Made by a program: the position numbers and the translations under genes. From Pleurotus djamor (lineage: Eukaryota > Basidiomycota > Agaricomycetes > Agaricales > Pleurotaceae): a DNA stretch of 64,000 bases. Numbering within the stretch: the stretch's first letter is position 1; each line of letters begins with the position of its first letter. The notes below the pieces were generated by a model that saw nothing but the letters and a program-made list of their open reading frames with translations, was not told where the DNA came from and did no database searches. The stretch spans positions 1 to 64,000 of the forward strand of contig JAPEVF010000014.1 of the NCBI GenBank assembly GCA_029747585.1, written 5' to 3'. Shown here piece after piece: positions 9,362 to 22,359 of this stretch.

Positions 9362-9603
9362 TCAAAGCGTTGGCGGATGTGTCGTACGGCGAGAGCTGAG
9401 AGCAACGGAGTTCGGNCGCCAACACGTGGGTTTCTCCTGACTCCTATTTAACTCAGGAAACTCGACAGGGGTCAGCGGGGACCTTCCTCTAGTTCTACAC
9501 CTGGGAACGTAGCAGGATCTCTGCGCCTTAATCCACCGTGAAAAAAGCATGAAGCAGCCGAAGGACTGATCTTCCTGCCACAGAAGCAACTCACATATCT
9601 CTG
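9068..9603. repeat. Dispersed duplication, copy 2 (EMC1 exon 1 and promoter)
   Basis: Partner of 138-675 in direct orientation. The exon-1/intron-1 part matches copy 1 apart from two N positions, whereas the upstream part differs at about a dozen sites. Here an extra segment of about 150 bp separates the block from the tRNA-Arg gene; in copy 1 the tRNA remnant follows almost directly. Confidence 0.85.
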
Positions 9604-9750
9604 CCCGTATCCGGGCTTAACTCATGAGCTATAAAATTAGCCATCGAGTATGGCATACAATCTGAATGAATTTCCGTAGACAGAACGTCCTGCTACTGGA
9701 GCTCCCTATCTGGATCGGGGGATGGGGCAAAACGNAAAAAAAGGATTTGA

Positions 9751-9822
9751 TGACCACCGCAGGGGTCGAACCTGCAATCTCCTGATTCGTAGTCAGACGC
9801 GATGCCATTTCGCCAGGCGGCC
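9751..9822 (-). tRNA. tRNA-Arg(ACG)
   Basis: The minus strand folds as a complete 72-nt tRNA: acceptor 5' strand GGCCGCC pairs with GGTGGTC (two G-U pairs), D stem GCG/CGC, anticodon stem TCTGA/TCAGG around loop CTACGAA (anticodon ACG, arginine), T arm GCAGG-TTCGACC-CCTGC, discriminator A. There is no intron. It decodes CGU and, after inosine modification, CGC and CGA. Confidence 0.9.
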
Positions 9823-9941
9823 TTGTATGGCAACCTCCGCAATAATTATATATGCGTCCGAAAAGTCTGCCTTTGCCTCAATGCTCTACACGCACCAGGC
9901 ATCCTCTAGGTATACGAAATGATATGAACAATGGCTCTGCC

Positions 9942-12900
9942 TCACTCCCTGAGTTGACAAGCCGTCTCCAACTCGGCGAACGTCCCACTCTGAAGGCACA
10001 TCTGCCTGAATATGCCACCCTCCGTCCTCAAAAGGTTGTAAGGAGTGTCGAACTCGGCAATCTTCATTTGAAGGAGATGAGTAACTATCAAAACCCCATG
10101 AAAGCAGTATTAGAGTACGTACCTTGCCATTGTCCAAAACGAGAAGACGGTCATAGTCAATGATGGTACGTAAGCGGTGAGCGACTGAGTCAAAGAGGTT
10201 TCAACGGCCAGAGAAAACCTTCAAGATAGTGATTCGCTTACTTGTGATTAACAATGAACTAGAAAACTCTTCCCGAATCGCGCTCTGAATTTTAGCGTCG
10301 GTGGCAAAGTCGATACTACTTGTCGCCTCGTCCATGATGATGATGGAGCTCCTACGAAGAAGGGCACGAGCCATGCTGATCAGTTGGCGTTGCCCATGGG
10401 AAAAGTTTGTCCCCCCAATTGAAACTTCCGTATCCAAAGTAATGGGTACGGACTTTGAAGTTGTCTGTTCCTCTGGGTTATCTGCGTTGCTTGATGGTTT
10501 CGCTGAGTTAACAGTGGTTTCGGTGACAGTGGCTATTTCCTCGCCGGAATTGAGCAGATGAACGCGGTTGAGGGCTTCCAAGCATTCGCTATCGGTGTGT
10601 TCCTCTACGAGAATGTGAGGGATTGATCAATGCTTATCGACTTTCGCGAAGTGCTTACTAAGTGGGTCTAAGTTCTCTCTCAATGTTCCGGAGAAAAGAG
10701 CGGCATCCTTATGAGCGTGTACTGAGTACACGAGACCTGATGTATGGCCTAGAGCTTACCTGCGGGATGAAAGTCTTGACAGACATCTGTGAGTAAGAAG
10801 GAACTGCTTTGAGTGATGATTCTTAACATACCAACCTCGAGCGTAAGTCATAGACGCCGATCCCAGAAATGTCTATTCCATCAATGAAGATGCTCCCTGA
10901 AACTGGATCAACCTTGACCATGATAAGTGACCTAACCACATGACAGCCTAGTCAACACTCACAAAACGAAGGAGGCTCATGGCAAGGGTCGATTTCCCAC
11001 TTCCTGAGAGAATTTAAGTGACAGTTCCTTATAAATTGGACTGAGCCGCACCGGTTCGTCCAATAACACCCACTCGCTCTCTTGGCTTCAGAGCGAAGGA
11101 GACACCATGCAATACAGGGGGAAGGTCAGGGGCGTATTTGACTACCAAGTCCTTGACCTCGATCATAGCATGTTGGGTAGTTTCGGATGGCCAGTACGCA
11201 GGAGGACGGTTGGACTCTATGATTCCGGGAGCTTCTTGAGAAAGGTGAAGGTACTCATTCGTGCGCTCAATGGAACTGACCAGGAGTCAGGGGCTGAAAG
11301 CCTTGGAAAAACAGAAGGAAGGTCACTTACTTCAAGTCAAGCTCGAGATACGCGTAGTTTCGACAAGTCCAGTATACGCTTCTCATAAAGTTCATGGCTG
11401 CCGTGATACACAACCCCGCGAGCCCAGCGTCCGTCATTGACAAGGCAAAGAGTGTTGTGATCAAGACCGTTGTCTCCCCTAAAATGTCAAAATTAACGAG
11501 GAGCCATCGGTTCGTCATCCATATCATGTACCACATCTAAAAATCTCGGTGGCTAATAGTGATTGGCCATTTATATGTATATTAGGTGCGTACCTTCGTA
11601 GCCTTATCAACTTTGCGGTGGAAATTGTAGAGGAAAGTCTTCTCTGCAGAGAAGGCGCGAACTGTGACTATGCCTTGGAGAAGTTCGGTGAAGTCCGAGT
11701 AGAGAGGAGACTCCGAGTTCGCTTCCATTCTCGTCAGATCACGGCCAGTGTTCAGATATCCAACGGCAAGGTAATAATACGCCACTCCGAGAAGCGCAGC
11801 TGGAAGGAGAAACGGTGGGAAGACAACCCTAGAGTGAACACGAGCGAGGTAAGAAGAGTACAGGCGCGGACCAGACCAGAGAAATGACCTACCCGATAGT
11901 GAGGATGGAAGCTAGTAAGGTCGTGATAGAAGTCACCACAAGCTCCAGAGATTCAGAAAGCGCTGAATCAACGGTTGTGATATCCTACGCATTGAACAGA
12001 TGAGCAGAGAAGTGCCGTCTAAAATATGTCACATACCCTTCCAAATCGATTCAGCATGCGACCAAGCGGCGTAGTGTCTACTGCAAGGTCAAGTCCGAGA
12101 AGAAAGGTGGAAGAGTCAGACAAACCATGGAAGCGGAATGTTGCCCGAACTACATTGTCCAGCATTGCATTGAAAATTCTCCGTGATGCCCGCAAGCCTG
12201 CAAAATAGGTTACGATTCTCTCCAAGAGCTCAGCAACTACGTTGAGGAGTCCAAGTACTGTGAAAACGCCAATGTAAAATATGGGGTATCCACGAGCGTT
12301 GGGAAGACTCCAGGAATCTGTCAGCTTTTGGACACTTTTGGGAGAGGTCATGGTATATTTGTGAGGTTCATGGAAGGGGAAGAGTCTGGAAGCAGAGAGC
12401 GGCTCGGTTTCGTCTTTATATGCATTTCCCCAGGCCTAAAACGCCAGAGATCATTGACTATTCCGGGTTATCTCATCCTCGCGCTTGCTTACCCTGATCC
12501 AGAGCTTCTCCAACACGGAAAGACCTTCGGTCGTCAAGAGGAAGATGAATATAACGCCCCAAATCCAGTAGGATCTATTTAGAAGTATTGAGAGTAAGTA
12601 AACTTGGGGAAACATGAAGGAGGAGAAATCCCACGTAGACTCAAGATAGCTCTTATAAACGGACCATCTGACGCTCCCAGTTGCACGACTCTCGTCTTCA
12701 ACTAGCTTGCGGTGCTCTTTACGAGGCTCTTCCTTAGCGATTTCGGAAGCTTCATCAACATCGGCAAGATTTTCATGAGAAGTCTCTCGACTTTCTTCAA
12801 GCAAGATAGCGTTTAAGACCCCTTTGGCTTGAAGCTCCGCAGGAGTTCCCTGAGCGACGATACGCCCATCGTTCATTTGGACTACTAAAGAAGCTGAAGG

Positions 12901-15900
12901 GAGAGCCAAGTTTATTTGGTGAGTTACCAGTATCTTTTGAAAGCATTAGAACGGTGAGAAGGAAGGCGAAAGGTCTAATGAACGAACGACTGTGCGATGA
13001 GCTACGAGGGGGCCCCTGAAGAGTTTATCCAATATTAGTCTGGCAGTATGACTGTCCTATTGGCCCATCAGATCAAAGGTCATTGCGAAAATGTTGAGAG
13101 TACATACAACCGCAGAGAGTGGGTCATCTAGAAGGACGTAGCGATTTCGCGCGTAAATCGCACGGGCAAGGGCAACTCTGACGCAACCTAAGGATGGAGA
13201 CTTACGGAATAGAAAGACACATACCTAGCCTTCTGGCCCCCAGATAGATTGACTCCACTATCGTACCAGTGCATTGAGATTCACTGACTGTATGGACAAG
13301 TTGCAAGACCTACCGTGCACCGATCTCTGTCTGGTCCCCATCTTCCAGGATCTCAAGGTCCGGCTTCAGAGCACACGCCTCAAGGACGGTATTGTAGCGA
13401 GCTTCATCGTATGGGTAGTCAAAGAGGATGTTGTCTTTGATATTACGATGGAGTAGCCATGGCGTCTGTGCCATGTACGAGATCCCAGACATCAAGCCAT
13501 GCTCGTCGACATCTGACGGGTTCTTTTGCATGATTATGTGTCCTTCCAATAAAGTCATTTCTCCAAGGAGAGCCATCTAACAAGAGCCCGTCAAACAACC
13601 GTATAGAAGATATGCAAAGGACCAAACGAAGCATACCAAGAGTGCTGTCTTTCCGCAGGCCGTGGGGCCGGTGACCACCGAAAGTTGATGCTCGGGAAAT
13701 CTGACGGAAATTCCTTTGAGTTGAAATCGATGATCAGCTGTATGGCTACCGCTGCCGCTGTTACTTGGGGCGCTCTCCACTATGGTTTGGTGATCATTGT
13801 CAGTGGGTGGCACGCCTGGTTGCGTCTCCACAGGATTGACCGTCTGCTCAAGTTCGTTCCATTTTAATGTGGCATTTTCTAGACCTAATCCTAAGAAATC
13901 TTCTGTTGCATGGCCGTTGGTCAGGCCAGGCGACCTCAACGAAGAAACCTGATCAGGGACTTCATCTTCGTCAAGGAAGGCGCCTATACGTCTGATGTTG
14001 ACGAAAGTCTACGTGAACAATTAGTGTCGGTATCTCAAGCTCTCGTCCAATCAACGAACCTGCATGATATTAGCTGTCCAGGAAGGAATAGCAGTAAGAG
14101 GTTGACGAATCATGGCAAACAATGCGATTGCCTGTTACGCGTCTTGTGTCAAGAGGCAGGGAAAGAAGCTAAAACGACATACTGTGAAGGCGACGCTGAT
14201 GGTCAGTTCATTTCCTTGCAACACATAAACCATGAAAGTTGCGACTGAGATAAAGATAGGCGTGAGACTGCTGATGGCAGCGAGGAAAGCATAATTTGTC
14301 CACACTAGAAGTAGAGTAAGATAATCAAACCGTAGGATTCATCATCTCCTTCAACAACATTACGAGGGGGTAACTCACGTTTTTTTCAACCATCGGATTT
14401 CTTCTTCCCGTGCGTCCAGGACCTTCCGAGTCCAATGGCCTTCCATGGCAAAGAATTTGACGAATTTTACCTTGGCACCGATAAGTGGATAGGTTAGGGG
14501 AATTTAGGAGGAAAACCCAACAGCGGTGAGTAATTCGTTCACAACTGTAGTACGAGTGTCTCTTGCAGAAAGAAGGCCTCGACGAGCATGAACTCCAAGA
14601 CCGGACGCATACTTTGCGACGGGTATGCTTAAGCCAATGACGATGAAGCCTGCACAAGCAGACCAGCCGAGGAGTCTGTTATGAAAATTTCAAGCATCCG
14701 ACCAGAATGAGAAGTGATTGGACAAACTGGTACAGTAGCAGACAACCAATGACCAGCTCGATGGGAGCTAGAGCCATTGAATTCAATGATATCCACTTGA
14801 GGTCACGGTAAATTCCACTTACCCGAATAGAAGCTATAGACGAACGATGCGGTGATGGCCACGGATGCTGCATCACCCGCCATGAGGTTGACGATTTTAC
14901 CGACGTCAGCGCTGGCGGGATTTTCGTTGGATTCCTCATCTACATATAGACCGTGTTAGCAGACGCCAATGAAGGCAGCGACTATAGACTATCACCATTG
15001 ACACCATCTGATTTACTGTCCTTCGTTTGATTGGTCAGGCCAGAGAAATCCTTTCGCTTCAATGCTTTTTCGTAGACACAGGCCATGAGTTCAGATCGCA
15101 TGCGAGTAGCCGCACGACGACCAAACCAGAGGTGATGCAAGTTGACCTGAGACTTCAACAGACCACATAAGAAGGTTAGAATCGCGTAGATATAAGCCTT
15201 CGCGCGCTGCTCTGGGGTGTTATCTTTCGAGTCAATGACATCAAGGATACGTCTAAGAAGAGGGTGTAAAAAGAAGAGGATGTAAGAAGAGTGTGAAACG
15301 AGAGCGGAAGGCGTGAACAAATCCGTACTTCAGAAAAAATGGAGGTGCATATGTGAGGACAGCACTGACTAATGTCAGGCCGAAGTCCAGTAAAAGATCT
15401 AAAGAGTTCGCAAAAAAGAGTTGGCGTAACAGCGTAGAGCCTCTGGAAACACATCGTTTTCAGTTGTAGGTCTGATAACATGGAGGGATAGAACAAACCG
15501 TGTCAACTTGAATTTTGCGAGTAGTGGACGGGATTGAAGGGTTGGACTGAGGTCCCATATATCATCTTCATTTAATGTTTGGCGACGACCCTGGAGGTGT
15601 ATGAGAGATGTGTGAGGGAACGCCCTGGTTCGGTCAAGCTTACGAGTTGTATGAGAGGATAAATCCAATAAAAAGATATCCATCCCCACAAAGTAGAGTA
15701 GTCTTCTGGGGTCCCAACGCGATCCCCCCCTTCATTGACAGGTGGATTGAACGGCATCCGGAGAACAGTGACGAGTAACCATACAATCACGCTGAGATTG
15801 ACGACGAGGCCAGTGGCGGGTATTACAGTTGGCAAGGCAGAATCGTATACATAATTCTCGTAAACGAGGCCAGAAAGGTCCACAAGGGCACCCACAAAGA

Positions 15901-16372
15901 AGACGAAATACAGAGTGAACAAGTCCAGAGGAGCGCTGACAATTGGCGAGGATACCAGGCGGATGGAAGAGTAAAACCATGAGATGGCCAGGAGAAGGGT
16001 CGGAATGAGTTCCCCTGTATCGGGAATTTCTGCAGCGAGAGCTAGGCGGAAGAAAGTCGAGCCCAGCCAGAAGCAACTCTGCGCGACACCGACCAAAACC
16101 AAGCCAGTGCGATCTTGAGTAGGCTTCCGATTATCATTGGTCACTTGCTTGGACCGATGTTGCTCTTGTGATAGTGCCTGAGCTTCGTCGAGAGTCAGGA
16201 ATGTATGAAAGATGGATGCTATGTTGTCGGATGCTCTACGAAGCGGCCCAGGTTTTGGCGTGGAAGCGAGACAAAAAACCAAAACAAGACTTGCTGGAAC
16301 GATGGCACCCCACAGGTTGCGAACGCAGCTGTTGGTGAAATCCAGGACCGCGTCGTTGTCGCAGGGTCGCAT
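9942..16372 (-). CDS. ABCC/MRP-type ABC transporter, first copy
   Basis: A full-size multidrug-resistance-associated exporter (ABCC), a membrane pump for conjugated or amphipathic compounds. Order: an N-terminal hydrophobic TMD0-like region (15.6-16.4 kb), TMD1, NBD1, TMD2, NBD2. NBD1 has Walker [12 protein letters not shown] (split from [12 protein letters not shown] by an intron), LSGGQKAR near 13.24 kb and Walker [12 protein letters not shown], with Asp where a catalytic Glu is usual, the normal ABCC asymmetry. NBD2 has Walker [18 protein letters not shown] (intron inside the motif near 11.0 kb), signature FSHGQRQL, Walker [13 protein letters not shown] and H-loop AHRLRT. The start MRPCDND is chosen because it aligns with MRLCDDA of the paralogue at 32873-39452; an ATG 39 bp upstream is also in frame. 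The C-terminus is [20 protein letters not shown] and a TGA at 9942-9944. Many short introns; no disruption seen. Confidence 0.88.
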
Positions 16373-16518
16373 TCTCAATATTTTGGTATGGGTCGAAGGG
16401 CTACTGCACACGCACCCTCAACTTATACTTATGTTGATTGATTGTGATAAAAATAGAGATCGTGCGAGCGTGGTCAAGGCAGTGCTCAAACCATATCTGC
16501 GCCATGATGGCGACAAAC

Positions 16519-17921
16519 TCACAAGAAGGGCAGCATGGGTATGCTGCGAGCCTCTAAAAAGATTGCCGGGATATTACTCAGCCCTCTATCAACGAGAAAC
16601 GCCGCCGAAAGCAGTACATCGACGCAGGAAAAAGTTAAACGAAGTATGGCATTGTATTCTAATCGGGGATTCAGTGGGAATGATTTGGGAAAGGTTGATG
16701 TACTTGCCATTTTACGCGTGCCTTTGTCTCTCTCGTTCTCTTCTGCAGCACCATAGACCTTGAATGACTTCTCTCCATTTTCATGAATCGTCAATATCGA
16801 TGCCATGTTACCGCAACGATAGCAGTAGTTTGGAGCTGACCACACAGTCACAAGCTGCTCGTCGAACATATACTTGTAACCTTCTTGAACGAGCTGATGT
16901 GCCCTNGCGATTAAACGTAACGAATTGACGTGGTTGAACTAGAGCAACGGTCAGCAAGAGTCACACATCAATGCCAGGGTTTGCGAACCTCGAGAGTTAC
17001 ATTGCCCCCAAACAACCAACCTGCGCCGCGTGGGCTAACCGCCCAATTATCAATATCATCAGGATCTGACCACATAAGATCTGGAAGGAACGGGCTTCAG
17101 AAGGTGGTACATCCGACTGGAAAGGAAGCTTACCGCAGAAAGCTCCTTCGTGTGGGATTTCTTGAGCCCGCGATAGAACCCGTATTTGATCCAATGTCCG
17201 TATTTCGGGGGACAACCCTCCGTGCACGCATAAAGCCTCNCCATCGATTGTCTGCGCGTGGTGGATGAGTCCATGAACGGACGAGGCTTATCGACGAGGC
17301 TCACAGCAGCGATGTTCAGAAAGTCGAAGACATTACAGCAAGCCTTCCAAACCATCGCNGTTCCGTACTTCTGTTGGCATTCATCTTGGCGAAGCATTAT
17401 AATNGGACAAGATGTGACACAGAATNCNCTGTCCTCACCATAAAACCCGTAGACCTGTGTTATCTGCCGACTCTCATGATTCCCTCGCAGCAAAGTCACT
17501 CGATCTGGATATCTGGCAAGCCTTGGTTGGTACTACGCTTTGACGAAGAAGATTGGCCGGCATACCTAGCCTTCAATGCGAATAAAAGCGACAGCGTTTC
17601 GAGACTATAATGACCCCGGTCAACGAAATCGCCCTAATGAGAACTGAGCAAATCCAAGTTGAGGAACACGCAGCACATACGTGCCATAAATATATAGCTC
17701 GTCTCTGGAGGCATTCCACCTTTCCTCAGCAGCTCTAGAAGGTCCCAAAATTGGCCGTGGATGTCGCCACATATCGTCACTGGACTCGAAACGGGTTGGA
17801 TGTTCGACTCTTCCATGAGGGCCGTGCGCACGATCTCACAAAGGGTTTTCATATCCATTTCCGAGAGATGTTGGCAGTTCATGAGTTGTTCTATCCATTT
17901 ATCAATATCTGCGTGCGACAT
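16519..17921 (-). CDS. Serine/threonine protein phosphatase PP6/Sit4-type catalytic subunit
   Basis: A PPP-family metallophosphatase of the PP2A/PP4/PP6 branch. The N-terminus [20 protein letters not shown] and the stretch [10 protein letters not shown] are Sit4/PP6-like. Catalytic and metal-binding motifs are present in order: [21 protein letters not shown] (read across an intron near 17.63 kb), [38 protein letters not shown], and [16 protein letters not shown] near the end. Sit4/PP6 acts with SAPS subunits in cell-cycle and nutrient signalling. At the C-terminus the usual TPYFL-like methylation tail is not obvious. One splice choice gives NIPAIFL followed by a short extension ending MLPFL before the TGA at 16519-16521. 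Several Ns lie around 17.24-17.43 kb. Confidence 0.85.
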
Positions 17922-18181
17922 GATGNTAAGGAAGAGAAAGACAGAAAAAGCTGAGAGGAGAAATCACATAAGCGCTCTACCTTGGCTGTGGACACTGACA
18001 GTAAGTACTAGTTGGCGGTCGATGAGAGGAACGCGACCAGCAGANCAAGGATTGCATGTACAAATGTAAGTAATATACACTGATGTTGGGTATAAGATAA
18101 CTAAGCGATAACTATATGTGCNACAAAACGATAGCAAGAAATCCAGTTTGGATGCAACACAACCTAAGTACTTGAACACCG

Positions 18182-21100
18182 TCACTGCGCCAGCACGCGC
18201 TCGGCTTCAGCAAAATGCTCACTCCACCACACCCATTCCTGGGGGTTATCCTTGAAGAAAACTTGACAGTCCTTACATCGGATAAAGTATGCAGATGACA
18301 TGATTCCATAATTGAGGACCTCGCTGAAATGAATCAGCTATGNGAGGACATCCAGGACNAGGGCGTTACTCACAACTCTGGGAGGGTCTCACCAATGGCT
18401 TCAATATCATCTTTCGGTAGACAATCTTCACAGAAGGCGGAAGGGCAAGTACGGCATCTGGGAGNNGNGTTAATGCGAGGTTGATAGGTTGGTAAGGANG
18501 CTGCAAACCGAAACAACATGCCACCTGCTTGGTGGGTCTTCCGANGACAGGTTGTGCACTCATGCTGAGCGCAGCTAACCTGTCCCTTGAGCTGATTCTT
18601 CCGGAGGCCAGCACATTCAGCGTGAAAAACTAGCCAGAACAAAGATAAGACTGATNGCAGGCTCGTAGTGTGCGAAGACAAACCTCGCGGACAACGTGCA
18701 CATAGGACCACCTCTCCACCATCATGACAATGAATACAATTGTCTTCGGATTCGAAAGGCTCCTTCTTTCGCTTCTTGGGCGGCGGCGGGGCAGCCGTCT
18801 ATGCACAAGCAAATAGTAAGTCAGAGATGTCCAAGGGGGGTGTGAGGCAAGCTCGACATACGTGACTCTCAGGTTCTACNGTAAAAGGCATGCCNTTTAC
18901 CCAAACAATGCGATTAGTTCGGCCACGGCTCTGCAAAGACTGCCACTCTTTCGCGATGCCTTTGTTGTCCATCCGATGAACGACTTGCCCATCAAACAAA
19001 CGAGACGACACTTGCGCGACGCCACTGAGTAGCCTTCTTTCCTCTTCTTCAGCGTCCTCAAGGAGCTTAGCTTCATCAACCTCCTNNNNTCNNNNNACCT
19101 CATTCTCCTTGGATTCCTCTTTGACGAGGTCATTCTTCATCTTCGCATCTCTCGTCCGCTCAGATGACCTTGAAGATGCCAATATTGTAGTGATGTCGGC
19201 GGCGACAAAGTCGGAGAGGGACATTCCACTGCCTCCCGACGCCAGGACGCTAGACCCTTTACGAAGGATATCAAGGAGCTCGGAGGAGCCCAGGTTGGGA
19301 CCAGAAGACGAGGAGGAACTATCGGAACCCATAACTTTGAGTGAAAGGAAAAGCTTCCGACGAAGACGATCGAGCATTTGGTCTTCAACACTACCTTGGC
19401 ATATCAGACGATACACCTTCACTGTCTTGGTCTGCCCGATCCTGTGAGCGCGAGCGATAGCTTGCAGGTCATTCTACGAAGATTTCCCTTNTTAGGACTT
19501 TCGGNNNGTGAGNGNCTAGAGGCAAGCTACCTACCTGGGGGTTCCAATCGCTATCGCACATAATCACATGCGTTGCCTTGGTTAGGTTGATNCCTAGTCC
19601 ACCNGCTTTCGTTGAAATCAAATACACCTGGTGGGCTTCGCAAAGTTAGACNANNGNTGATGATATNAAGNGNCTGCGCATACGTGAAACATCCTGCTGG
19701 AACTAAGCATGCTGNATGAGCATCGAGANNTGGANNTNGAGACNTGTGAGNAACCAACCAATTTGATATCNAGGGCACGNCGGGCTCGGAGGGTTGACCC
19801 ATCCAAACGTGCATATTTAATTGACCGTAGAGCCATGAAATCTTCTAGCAGATCAAGCATTCTACGATAGCAATCNNGATNAGATAGANATTTACAGTGT
19901 AGAGATAGTCTTACCCGGTCCATTGCTANAAAGTGAGAGAGAGNTNCACTCGTTGGAACATAGCANGNAGCGAAACGACCACATACTGAGAAAATTAATA
20001 CCCTCTCGCCCCGAGGGAGTATATCGCCCAGAAGCTTGTCGATGACCGTTATTTTGGATGACGCTGCGACAACATGTTCACCAATATAATACGGTTCGGG
20101 CTCTGCGTCCGGAAGCAAATAAGGACTAAGGAGCCAATTGATGAAAGAGTAATCTAGAGGTGAAGCTAGTAGTTCTCACTGATCGCAAACCTTCCTCAAC
20201 TGCAGGAGAAGGTTCATCAACTTCATCCATCCTATAGATAAGACCATCAACCGACGATCAAGGGAAGCNGAAATGGTTGACTCTTACGGTTGTTACCGCT
20301 AATTTCAGCGGAGGACGCGCTCTGGGTAAGCAATTGCTGGATGACCTCTTGACGTCCAGCACCACTGATGCTGATGGCCTCGCTTTCCACCTTCTCTACT
20401 TTGGTCCCTTCGGAAATCGAACTGCCAAATACCTCGCGCAAGTCCGGTGCTGCCATCCGTGTAAGCAGTCGGTAGGTCCAAAATCGCTGTGCCTCTGACA
20501 TTGGGATAAAGACGGTGAGTTCCTCTCTTGGCGGGACGCTGAGCTCGACAGTTGCTTTCGTGCGACGCAGCATGATAACAGAGAGGAGCTTCTTGGCGGC
20601 GGTGAGGAAAGTAAGTGAGTAAGAGCCTTTCGTAAGATCAAAAGCCTCGCTAAATATGCGTTCAGAAGCTCGTGTGAACACATTTGGATAGAGCCAGTGC
20701 AAGAGAGCCCAGAGCTCGACCATGTTGTTCTGCAGAGGAGTACCAGTTAACACTACGCAGGAGTTAGCTNGAGAGACGTGCTATGATCAGAAGGTCAACG
20801 TACACAGCCGATACATTGATCCAAGGCCTTGTAGTTTATGGGAAACGTTGGTTTCTGAATTCTTAATTTTATGGCCTTCATCTAACACGCAGTAAGTCCA
20901 TCTTCGGCTCTTGAACCAACTATCTTCAGCGACATATGCTTCGTATGTGGTGAAGACAACATCGTAAGATTCTTTCCCCTTGAGGTTTTCTTTGATCCTG
21001 GCACGTTCAGAAACGGCGCCATGAAAGCGGACAGTGCGAAACGAGGGCAACCAACGTGCCGCCTCCGCTTCCCAGGAAGACAGAACAGAGAGGGGGCAGA

Positions 21101-21963
21101 TCACAAGGTGTGGATCTTGTGAGCCAGGTGAATGTTCGCGCGTGTATGCAAAGAGAGACAGTGTTTGGAGTGTTTTGCCAAGACCCATTCTGGGATAAGA
21201 TGTGAGTTAGAAGGTCATGTAAGTGAGACATGACTGACTCGTCACCAAGAATACAATTCATCCCTATGGCCGACATGAGACAAAGCTGAACCTCTTACAG
21301 AACTCGAAGAACTCACCATTAGTTTGCATATACACGAGAAATGACAGTCCAAGAAGCTGGGAACGAGCTGAGACAGCGTTCACACTGAATCCCGCGTAGG
21401 CTTACCTGATAGTCTTTCATAGTACCACCCTGGATTAGCGAAGGCTGTTCGTCGAGTTCTCGCAAGGGGGTGAATGACGCATGTCTATCAACTTCGTTCG
21501 CTAGATTGGCGAAAAAGTTCGAAGAAGGCGGTAAAAGAGGTTCGAACAAGTGCTTGTTATGGTGTAGCCACACTTTACGCGCCGCTTCACAAGCGTCGCG
21601 CCGAGAACGAGAAGCCGCGGTGTTCTGACGCGTAAAATGAGCAACAAAGCGCGTCCGAAACATGAAATGAAGTCATACAGCCATTTGGTCCTCAAGCTTG
21701 ACTTTTTTCGACGCGCTGTGGTTGGTGGACTTGTTTTGCGCGTTTGAAACCGACAAAGTACGTTTCCGTCGCTCGCCTGCTCGACTCTCCGCTTCTTGTG
21801 TCTGGTAGCTAACGATACGGCGGCGCGACGACTTTCGAGGTGCATTCTCGTCATGTTTGAGTGGGTCCGACGAGGGCACATAGAAGGCGCGTGAAGAGAG
21901 GGGTGCAGTGAGACAGTCTAGTCCATCCAAGTCGAGCGCATCGACGTCAATAATAGCAGCCAT
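18182..21963 (-). CDS. SNF2-family chromatin remodelling ATPase (ISWI-like) with C-terminal PHD and C5HCH fingers
   Basis: A DNA-dependent ATPase predicted to move nucleosomes in the nucleus. Start [16 protein letters not shown] at 21963 is preferred to an in-frame ATG 24 bp upstream. The N-terminus is basic and disordered. The ATPase domain has [18 protein letters not shown] (motif I), [26 protein letters not shown] (motif II) and [17 protein letters not shown] (motif III). The helicase C half contains [31 protein letters not shown] and [19 protein letters not shown]. An acidic linker with Ns (about 19.08-19.1 kb) follows. The C-terminus has a PHD finger ([25 protein letters not shown]), a second Cys/His set ([14 protein letters not shown]) and an ending [17 protein letters not shown]. 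This finger pair resembles the PHD-C5HCH module of NSD proteins. No HAND-SANT-SLIDE region was recognised. Confidence 0.85.
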
Positions 21964-22359
21964 GGTCGAAGTTCGTAAAAGAGTCACTTGAAGACAAAGT
22001 TATGTAAGTTCGACGGGCCGCCCGCGAAGGTTAGGGCAGGGCGGGTCGCGTCAGCCCCTGTTATCTAGGGAAGCCTAGGGGCGTAAATGTCGTGTGCCGC
22101 TGGGAACGGGACGCCCACCCTGGACCCTCACTTGGCCACNAGTAGTCAGGCTCCTTGCTTCTAGTGCACTAATCCCTGCTTCGGAAAGCTGTTTTGTGTA
22201 CGACATGCCTTTCCCTGCCGTGGGCTGCTTTTCCCATCGATAGATTCAAGTCCTCCGAACACGCTCATATAAAAATACATGAGATCAGTGTTTGCCCCCC
22301 GATGGCTCTCCATGAGGTTTATAACCACAGGAAAAGTACCCCGTTGCTGATCCCCAGCT
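21964..22359. promoter_or_regulatory. Divergent intergenic region
   Basis: About 400 bp separates the starts of the SNF2 gene (minus) and the seven-TM gene (plus), so it should hold both promoters. The part near 22.0-22.1 kb is GC-rich. No unambiguous TATA box is seen. Confidence 0.4.
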
